From positions 1 to 27,362 of the forward strand of contig UQUC01000020.1 in assembly GCA_900544105.1 (NCBI GenBank): a DNA stretch of 27,362 bases. The letters run 5' to 3'. This document shows positions 22,586 to 27,362 of this stretch, piece after piece. A program made the translations under genes and the position numbers. This DNA is from an uncultured Oscillibacter sp. Lineage in GTDB: Bacteria > Bacillota > Clostridia > Oscillospirales > Oscillospiraceae. Under the pieces are notes generated by a model. That model saw nothing but the letters and a program-made list of their open reading frames with translations, was not told the origin of the DNA and searched no databases. The stretch's first letter is position 1; each line of letters opens with the position of its first letter.

Positions 22586-22606
22586 TAAAATCAAGGAGGT
22601 AGGAGC

Positions 22607-23071
22607 ATGCTGACCATCCGGCGCTTCCAAAAAGGCGATGAGGAGACTCTTTCTGTTATGATCCGCCGCACTCTGCGGGAGGTCAATTACACCAGCCCCA
22701 AATCCGAACTGGATTACCTGATCCCCCACTATTCTCCGGAGACCATGGTAGAGTTGTCTGAGACCGGCCATACCTATGTATTGGAGGAGGACGGACAGAT
22801 CATCGGCTCCGGCACGGTCCTGCCGGATGGCGAGACAGAGGCGGAGATCGTGGCGGCCTTCCTGAGCCCGGAGAGTATCGGCAAGGGCTATGGCCGGAAG
22901 CTGTTTGAAACACTGGAGGCCGACGAGCTGGCAGCGAAGGCCACGCGGGTCTGGCTGACCTCCTCGGACATGGCAGTGGAGTTTTACGAGCACATGGGCT
23001 GGGTGAATCCAAACGGCCCCCGTGCCCGGGCGGGAGAGGACAACCTGCTCTATATGGAAAAACGGAAATAA
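22607..23071 (+). CDS. GNAT family N-acetyltransferase
   Basis: 154 residues from ATG 22607 with AAGGAGG upstream. Beta-strand start LTIRRFQKGDEETLSVMIRR, central YVLEEDGQIIGSGTVLPDGE, then the acetyl-CoA loop SIGKGYGRKLFETLEADELA (V-motif GKGYGRKL near 95-102) and the late strand DMAVEFYEHMGWVNPNG. The fold is typical of Gcn5-related acetyltransferases. The acceptor, a small molecule or protein, cannot be predicted. It lies 21 bases after prfC and probably shares its promoter. A strong terminator follows. Confidence 0.92.
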   Translation: MLTIRRFQKGDEETLSVMIRRTLREVNYTSPKSELDYLIPHYSPETMVELSETGHTYVLEEDGQIIGSGTVLPDGETEAEIVAAFLSPESIGKGYGRKLFETLEADELAAKATRVWLTSSDMAVEFYEHMGWVNPNGPRARAGEDNLLYMEKRK

Positions 23072-23073
23072 AC

Positions 23074-23104
23074 AAAACGGACCGGTTTTCCGGTCCGTTT
23101 TTTC
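23074..23104 (+). terminator. Terminator of prfC-GNAT
   Basis: Stem AAAACGGACCGG/CCGGTCCGTTTT (23074-23085, 23090-23101) with loop TTTT and a further T-run. Confidence 0.92.
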
Positions 23105-23133
23105 TTGACAAAACTGTTGGCAAGCGGTATGTT
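23105..23133 (+). promoter_or_regulatory. Promoter of the HIT-family gene
   Basis: TTGACA (23105-23110), 17 bases, TATGTT (23128-23133). The -35 starts directly after the upstream terminator T-run. Confidence 0.78.
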
Positions 23134-23179
23134 AAGGCTAACAGGGGACCGTCCCTGACTTTGAAAGGAGAAAATGCCA

Positions 23180-23602
23180 ATGGGTTGTTTCTATTGCGAT
23201 GAGCACCACGAGGGCCGGGAGGCCATTATGTTCAAGGTTGGGGAGATGAAGGCCGGTGTGCTGTATCTCTTCAAGGATCAGGCCCACAAGGGCCGCTGCG
23301 CGCTGGCTCTGAAGGCCCACAAAAAGGAGCTGTGCGAGTGTACGGATCAGGAGCGGGCGGATTTTGCCGAGGATCTGGCTAAGGCCAGCGGCGCCATCAA
23401 GGAGTTGTGGGGCTGCACGAAGCTGAACCTGGGCTCCTTCGGTGACACGAATCCCCATCTGCATTTTCATATCGTCCCCAAGTACGAGGGCGGCTTTGAG
23501 TTCGGCGGGGCTTTTGCCATCACCAATCCAGAGCCGGTATACCTGACGGACGAGGAGTATCAGGAGATGATCTCCGCACTGAAGGCCAAGCTGGGTATCT
23601 GA
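23180..23602 (+). CDS. HIT (histidine triad) family protein
   Basis: 140 residues from ATG 23180. The ATG at 23174 is only 3 bases from AAAGGAG, so the later one (9 bases) is preferred. The histidine triad is visible as NPHLHFHIVPKY with His93, His95 and His97, and the N-terminal CFYCDEHH with a Cys pair fits the zinc site of many HIT proteins. The family consists of nucleotide hydrolases or transferases acting on nucleoside phosphoramidates and dinucleotides. The actual substrate is unknown. It is a single-gene unit between a promoter and a terminator. Confidence 0.93.
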   Translation: MGCFYCDEHHEGREAIMFKVGEMKAGVLYLFKDQAHKGRCALALKAHKKELCECTDQERADFAEDLAKASGAIKELWGCTKLNLGSFGDTNPHLHFHIVPKYEGGFEFGGAFAITNPEPVYLTDEEYQEMISALKAKLGI

Positions 23603-23618
23603 GGACATATATAATAAG

Positions 23619-23652
23619 GAACACCGGGGTGCATAGCATCCCGGTGTTCTTT
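23619..23652 (+). terminator. Terminator of the HIT gene
   Basis: Ten-bp stem GAACACCGGG/CCCGGTGTTC (23619-23628, 23640-23649), followed by TTTGT. Confidence 0.75.
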
Positions 23653-23773
23653 GTATCGGATCGATACACCATTATAATATGCGGGGGCGGTCCGATCGGG
23701 AATGGAATACCGGAGCGGAAAATAGCTGGAGAGGGGACATTTGCCCCGCTGCCGTGTGCATCTGTGTGCTGCC

Positions 23774-23844
23774 AAAAAAATTTCAAAAAAACTATGAAAA
23801 ACAGAGAAAAAGGTCTTGACATTCCACTGAATATCCGATATGAT
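23774..23844 (+). promoter_or_regulatory. S10-operon promoter with A-tract upstream element
   Basis: TTGACA (23816-23821), 17 bases, TATGAT (23839-23844). Immediately upstream at 23774-23813 are phased A-runs (AAAAAAATTTCAAAAAAACT and GAAAAAC, then GAGAAAAAGG) that look like an UP element. Expected for a strongly transcribed ribosomal operon. Confidence 0.85.
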
Positions 23845-23850
23845 AATCAA

Positions 23851-24125
23851 GTCCGTGTGGTGGAAGCCTTTCCGCACGCAGACACTGCGATGAACCGGGA
23901 GATTGCTCCGTAAGGAGGTAACTTCCGGGGAGTATGTCCGATAATCGGGCGGCTGAGAAGTCCTGTATGCGGCGTAGATCGCCGTACCATGGGACAAGTA
24001 CCGGCCACAGTGCCGGTCTTTTTCATGAGTAGGAATGATACGCACGGTTAAGCGTACAGAAAATTTCTCGCCGTAGGTCGTCGAGACCCGTACAACAACC
24101 TACGAAACATTTGGAGGAAATCAAC
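23851..24125 (+). promoter_or_regulatory. Structured leader of the S10 operon with terminator-like hairpin
   Basis: About 275 bases between promoter and rpsJ. It contains several self-complementary segments: CTCC-GTAA-GGAG, CCGA-TAA-TCGG, GGCG-TAGAT-CGCC near 23971-23983, and a terminator-like ACCGGC/GCCGGT stem (24000-24005, 24012-24017) followed by CTTTTTC. A second hairpin CGTAGGT/ACCTACG (24072-24078, 24098-24104) lies before the rpsJ ribosome binding site. S10 operons in other bacteria are autoregulated through their leaders by ribosomal protein L4; that mechanism is a natural hypothesis here. I do not recognise a named RNA family. Confidence 0.6.
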
Positions 24126-24437
24126 ATGGCACAGAAAGAAATGATCCGCATCCGCCTGAAGGCTTACGATCATCAGGTCATCGACCAGAGCGCTGAGAAG
24201 ATCGTAGAGACCGCCAAGCGCACCGGCGCCCAGGTGTCCGGCCCCATCCCCCTGCCCACCAAGAAGGAGGTTGTCACCATCCTCCGTGCTGTTCATAAGT
24301 ACAAGGACAGCCGTGAGCAGTTCGAGCGCCGCACCCACAAGCGCCTGATCGACATCTCCAACTCCTCTCCCAAGACCGTTGAGGCTCTGATGGCTCTGGA
24401 GCTGCCCGCCGGCGTGGAGATCGAGATCAAGCTGTAA
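24126..24437 (+). CDS. rpsJ: 30S ribosomal protein S10
   Basis: 103 residues from ATG 24126, with GGAGG 8 bases upstream. Diagnostic pattern QKEMIRIRLKAYDHQVIDQS at the N-terminus, VSGPIPLPTKKEVVTILRAV in the middle, and YKDSREQFERRTHKRLIDIS near the C-terminus. It assembles in the 30S head and, in other bacteria, also acts in antitermination with NusB. First gene of the S10 operon. Confidence 0.98.
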   Translation: MAQKEMIRIRLKAYDHQVIDQSAEKIVETAKRTGAQVSGPIPLPTKKEVVTILRAVHKYKDSREQFERRTHKRLIDISNSSPKTVEALMALELPAGVEIEIKL

Positions 24438-24470
24438 TCATCGGATTACAAACCAACCCCAGGCTCAAAG

Positions 24471-24556
24471 AAGTGCGCCGCACTTTTTTGAATATGTTGC
24501 TCACCCATTTGTCCATCGACTTGCGTGAGATGGACAGGGTCATGTCGGCAGAGCAA
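24471..24556 (+). promoter_or_regulatory. Structured gap between rpsJ and rplC with internal terminator
   Basis: AAGTGC-GCC-GCACTT (24471-24485) with a T-run is a terminator-like hairpin. It is followed by an outer stem TTGCTC/GAGCAA (24497-24502, 24551-24556) enclosing TGTCCATC/GATGGACA (24510-24517, 24529-24536). The gap of about 170 bases is unusually long for this operon, where later spacers are 0-18 bases. Confidence 0.6.
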
Positions 24557-24607
24557 TGCGGCAAGCCGTATCTAAGCCGACCAATAACCTAACAGGAGGA
24601 AATACAC

Positions 24608-25327
24608 ATGAAGGCAATCATCGGCAAAAAAGTGGGTATGTCCCAGATTTTTGACGAGAACGGCCACGTGATCCCCGTCACTGTCATTGAGGCGGGTCCC
24701 TGCACGGTCGTTCAGAAGAAGACTTCCGAAAAGGAAGGCTACAACGCGGTTCAGCTGGGCTTCGAGGATGTTTCCGAGAAGAAGCTGACCAAGGGCGAGA
24801 TGGGCCACCTGAACAAAGCTGGCGTGTCTCCCAAGAAGCACCTGCGCGAGTTTGACCTGGACAACGCCGCTGAGCTGAACATCGGCGACATTGTGAAGGC
24901 CGACACCTTCCAGGCCGGCGATTTCGTCGATATCACCGGCATCAGCAAGGGCCACGGCTATCAGGGCGCGATCAAGCGCTGGGGCGCACAGCGCACTCCC
25001 ACCAGTCACGGCGGCGGCCCTGTTCACCGTCACGCCGGTTCCATGGGCTCTTCCACCGATCCCTCCCGCATCTTCAAGGGCAAGATCGGCGCCGGCCACA
25101 TGGGCGTGGATCAGGTGACTGTCCAGAACCTGTCCGTTGTGAAGGTTGATCCTGAGCTGAATATGCTGGTTGTCTGCGGTGCCGTTCCCGGCCCCAAGGG
25201 CGGTCTGGTGACCATCAAGAGCACCGTGAAGGTCCACAAGGTCAAGCAGGCTGGCGCCGACATCAGCAAGAACCCGCAGAAGGCTTCCGGCCGCAACCCG
25301 CAGAAGGCTTCCGCAAGAAACAAGTAA
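24608..25327 (+). CDS. rplC: 50S ribosomal protein L3
   Basis: 239 residues from ATG 24608, with AGGAGG upstream. The start MKAIIGKKVGMSQIFDENGH is typical. The loop HGGGPVHRHAGSMGSSTDPS reaches the peptidyl-transferase centre. VDQVTVQNLSVVKVDPELNM follows the second barrel. The C-terminus extends beyond the usual length with a Lys/Arg-rich tail containing the repeat NPQKASGRNPQKASARNK. Binds 23S rRNA early in assembly. Confidence 0.97.
   Translation: MKAIIGKKVGMSQIFDENGHVIPVTVIEAGPCTVVQKKTSEKEGYNAVQLGFEDVSEKKLTKGEMGHLNKAGVSPKKHLREFDLDNAAELNIGDIVKADTFQAGDFVDITGISKGHGYQGAIKRWGAQRTPTSHGGGPVHRHAGSMGSSTDPSRIFKGKIGAGHMGVDQVTVQNLSVVKVDPELNMLVVCGAVPGPKGGLVTIKSTVKVHKVKQAGADISKNPQKASGRNPQKASARNK
25271..25313 (+). 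repeat. Tandem 19-bp repeat in the 3' end of rplC
   Basis: AACCCGCAGAAGGCTTCCG occurs at 25271-25289 and 25295-25313, 24 bases (8 codons) apart, in frame. It encodes a duplicated NPQKAS segment of the basic L3 tail. Confidence 0.85.
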
Positions 25328-25345
25328 GAAAGGGGTGCTTAAAGA

Positions 25346-25969
25346 ATGTCTTCCATGAAAGTTTTGAACATGGCCGGCGCAGAAGTCGGTACCGTGGAAC
25401 TCAACGACGAGATCTTTGGCATCACGCCCAATCCCGTTGTTGTGCATGAGGTTGTGAAGAACCACCTCGCTAATTGCAGACAGGGCACCCAGAGCGCCCT
25501 CACCCGCGCCGAGGTTTCCGGCGGCGGCAGAAAGCCCTGGCGTCAGAAGGGTACCGGCCACGCCCGTCAGGGCAGCACCCGTGCTCCCCAGTGGACTCAC
25601 GGTGGTATCGTGTTCGCTCCCAAGCCCCGCGATTACAGCTATGTGCTGAACAAGAAGGTCAAGCGCCTGGCGCTGAAGTCCGTCCTGTCCTCCAAGGCTG
25701 CCGAGGGCAAGCTGGTGGTCATCGACTCCATCAAGATGGATGCCATCAAGACCGCTGACTTCCGCAAGTTCCTGAACGCTGTCAAGGTGGACGGCAAGGC
25801 CGTCATTGTCACCCCTGAGGTGGACACCGTCATCGTCAAGAGCGCCCGCAATATCCCTGGCGTGCTGACTACCGTTGCCAACATCCTGAGCGTCTATGAC
25901 ATCATCAACGCTCAGTACCTGGTAGTGGATCAGGCCGCCCTCGCCAAGATCGAGGAGGTGTACGCATAA
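25346..25969 (+). CDS. rplD: 50S ribosomal protein L4
   Basis: 207 residues from ATG 25346 with AAAGGGG upstream. SALTRAEVSGGGRKPWRQKG and TGHARQGSTRAPQWTHGGIV form the extended loop that lines the exit tunnel; VYDIINAQYLVVDQAALAKI closes the globular domain. Besides its ribosomal role, L4 is the known repressor of S10 operons in some bacteria and may act on the leader at 23851-24125. The stop overlaps the rplW ATG by one base. Confidence 0.97.
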   Translation: MSSMKVLNMAGAEVGTVELNDEIFGITPNPVVVHEVVKNHLANCRQGTQSALTRAEVSGGGRKPWRQKGTGHARQGSTRAPQWTHGGIVFAPKPRDYSYVLNKKVKRLALKSVLSSKAAEGKLVVIDSIKMDAIKTADFRKFLNAVKVDGKAVIVTPEVDTVIVKSARNIPGVLTTVANILSVYDIINAQYLVVDQAALAKIEEVYA

Positions 25970-26262
25970 TGACCGCTTACGATATCGTCATTCGCCCCAT
26001 TATCACCGAGCGTGCCATGGCTGGCGCCGCTGACAAGAAGTATGTCTTCGAAGTGGCCAAGTCCGCCGGCAAGGTGGAGATCAAGAAGGCTGTTGAGGAG
26101 ATCTTCGGCGTGAAGGTCGCTTCCGTCAACACCCTGAACGTCCAGGCTAAGGCCAAGCGCATGGGCGCCGGCCGTCCCGGCACCACCCGTGCCTGGAAGA
26201 AGGCTTATGTGACCCTGACCGCTGATTCTAAGACCATCGAGTTCTTCGAAGGCATGGTCTAA
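25969..26262 (+). CDS. rplW: 50S ribosomal protein L23
   Basis: 97 residues, start overlapping the rplD stop (TAATG). DIVIRPIITERAMAGAADKK at the N-terminus, KYVFEVAKSAGKVEIKKAVE, then RPGTTRAWKKAYVTLTADSK are the family segments. It binds 23S rRNA at the tunnel exit and is a docking site for the signal recognition particle and trigger factor. Normal length. Confidence 0.97.
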   Translation: MTAYDIVIRPIITERAMAGAADKKYVFEVAKSAGKVEIKKAVEEIFGVKVASVNTLNVQAKAKRMGAGRPGTTRAWKKAYVTLTADSKTIEFFEGMV

Positions 26263-26279
26263 GGAAGGAGTAAAGCAGA

Positions 26280-27113
26280 ATGTCTATTAAAACTTTTAAG
26301 CCGACGACTCCTTCCCGCCGTCAGATGACGGTTTCCGGTTTCGACGGCATCGACAAGAAGGCCCGTCCCGAGCCCAGCCTCACCGAGCCTCTGAAGAAGA
26401 GCTCCGGCCGCAACAGCTATGGCCGCATCACCGTCCGTCATCGCGGCGGCGGCAACAAGCGCAAGTATCGTATCATTGACTTCAAGCGCGACAAGATGGG
26501 TTCCGCCACCGTGCTGCGTCTGGAGTATGACCCCAACCGCAGCGCCAATATCGCTCTCATCGAGTATGAGGATGGCGAGAAGCGCTACATCCTGGCTCCT
26601 GTCGGCCTGAAGGCTGGTCACAAGATCATGACCGGTCCTGACGCCGATATCCTGCCCGGCAACGCTCTGCCCATCGCCAACATCCCCGTTGGTACCGTGA
26701 TCCACAACATCGAGCTGCATCCCGGCAACGGCGCTCAGCTGGTGCGTGCCGCCGGTACCTCTGCTCAGCTGATGGCTAAGGAAGGCAATGACGCTCAGAT
26801 CCGTATGCCCTCCGGCGAGGTCCGCATCGTGCGCACCAACTGCTATGCCACCATCGGCCAGGTCGGCAACATCGAGCACGAGAACATCAACATCGGTAAG
26901 GCTGGCCGTAAGCGTCACATGGGTTGGCGTCCCACCGTCCGCGGTTCCGTCATGAACCCCAATGACCACCCCCACGGTGGCGGCGAGGGCCGTGCCCCTG
27001 TCGGCCGTTCCGGGCCTGTGACGCCTTGGGGCAAGCCCGCCCTGGGCTACAAGACCCGCAAGGGCAAGAACCCCACCAGCAAGTTCATCGTCAAGCGGCG
27101 TAACGAGAAGTAA
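26280..27113 (+). CDS. rplB: 50S ribosomal protein L2
   Basis: 277 residues from ATG 26280, with GGAAGGAG upstream. Start MSIKTFKPTTPSRRQMTVSG, the core YGRITVRHRGGGNKRKYRII, and the conserved C-terminal MNPNDHPHGGGEGRAPVGRS with the functionally important His. Needed for 30S-50S association and peptidyl transfer. Normal length. Confidence 0.98.
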   Translation: MSIKTFKPTTPSRRQMTVSGFDGIDKKARPEPSLTEPLKKSSGRNSYGRITVRHRGGGNKRKYRIIDFKRDKMGSATVLRLEYDPNRSANIALIEYEDGEKRYILAPVGLKAGHKIMTGPDADILPGNALPIANIPVGTVIHNIELHPGNGAQLVRAAGTSAQLMAKEGNDAQIRMPSGEVRIVRTNCYATIGQVGNIEHENINIGKAGRKRHMGWRPTVRGSVMNPNDHPHGGGEGRAPVGRSGPVTPWGKPALGYKTRKGKNPTSKFIVKRRNEK

Positions 27114-27127
27114 GGAGGCAAGGTAAT

Positions 27128-27362
27128 ATGAGCAGATCTATTAAGAAAGGCCCTTATGTTGCCCCTGAGCTCCTCAAGAGAGTCGAGGCAATGAACGAGA
27201 AGAACGAGAAGAAGGTCCTCAAGACCTGGAGCCGCAGCTCCACCATCTTCCCCGCTTTCGTTGGCCACACCATCGCTGTCCATGACGGCCGGAAGCATGT
27301 GCCCGTGTATATCCAGGAGGATATGGTCGGTCACAAGCTGGGTGAGTTTGCTCCCACCCGCA
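27128..27362 (+). CDS. rpsS: 30S ribosomal protein S19 (3' end outside window)
   Basis: 78 residues visible from ATG 27128, with AAGGAGG upstream. MSRSIKKGPYVAPELLKRVE at the N-terminus, SRSSTIFPAFVGHTIAVHDG, then KHVPVYIQEDMVGHKLGEFA are diagnostic. It lies in the 30S head next to S13. The window ends about 15 residues before the expected stop. Confidence 0.97.
   Translation, partial: MSRSIKKGPYVAPELLKRVEAMNEKNEKKVLKTWSRSSTIFPAFVGHTIAVHDGRKHVPVYIQEDMVGHKLGEFAPTR

Noticed and set aside
24572..25600. Minus-strand frame of 342 codons
   Set aside because: Antisense shadow of rplC and rplD.

Overview
The window looks like part of a moderately high-GC Clostridia genome (Bacillota), most like a gut Oscillospiraceae/Ruminococcaceae-type bacterium. 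This rests on strong Shine-Dalgarno sites throughout, a T-box riboswitch before cysS, an azlCD pair, the murI-DUF1934-argS cluster, and a Gram-positive surface apparatus with a sortase. Assignment below that level is inference.

Bases 1 to about 9542 are the right-hand part of an integrated conjugative or mobilizable element. Every gene here is on the minus strand and the base composition is lower in GC than to the right. Reading with transcription from the right end, two small helix-turn-helix proteins are followed by ParA, ParB and a BRO-N/DinD-like protein. Next come a RelE/HigB-like toxin with an unrecognised partner, a membrane-anchored surface protein, a sortase, a CAP-domain protein, and a large thioester (TED) plus SpaA/Cna-B adhesin that runs off the left edge. 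The first group would maintain the element. The second would build a surface for mating or host attachment. The element ends in a tRNA-Leu gene: only the 3' part of the tRNA remains at 9489-9542, followed by what looks like the host terminator of that tRNA.

Bases 9543-23602 are ordinary chromosome. They hold cysS under a Cys T-box, a DUF362 double-[4Fe-4S] protein, a small conserved protein, murI-DUF1934-argS, azlC-azlD and a DUF6512 membrane protein. A minus-strand operon (acyltransferase-like membrane protein, cytidylate-kinase-like protein, ATC-hydrolase-like protein) follows. A divergent pair made of a small helical protein and a 55-residue ribbon-helix-helix regulator comes next, then prfC-GNAT acetyltransferase and a HIT protein.

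Bases 23603-27362 are the start of the S10 ribosomal protein operon (rpsJ, rplC, rplD, rplW, rplB, rpsS partial). It is driven by a strong promoter with an A-rich upstream element and has a leader of about 275 bases containing a terminator-like hairpin. A second structured gap with another terminator lies between rpsJ and rplC.

The least explained signals are two near-perfect palindromes with the same 15-base core inside parB, palindromes flanking the DinD-like gene, a terminator directly in front of the toxin-like pair, helically phased repeats near the element end, and the overlapping divergent promoters at the ribbon-helix-helix gene.
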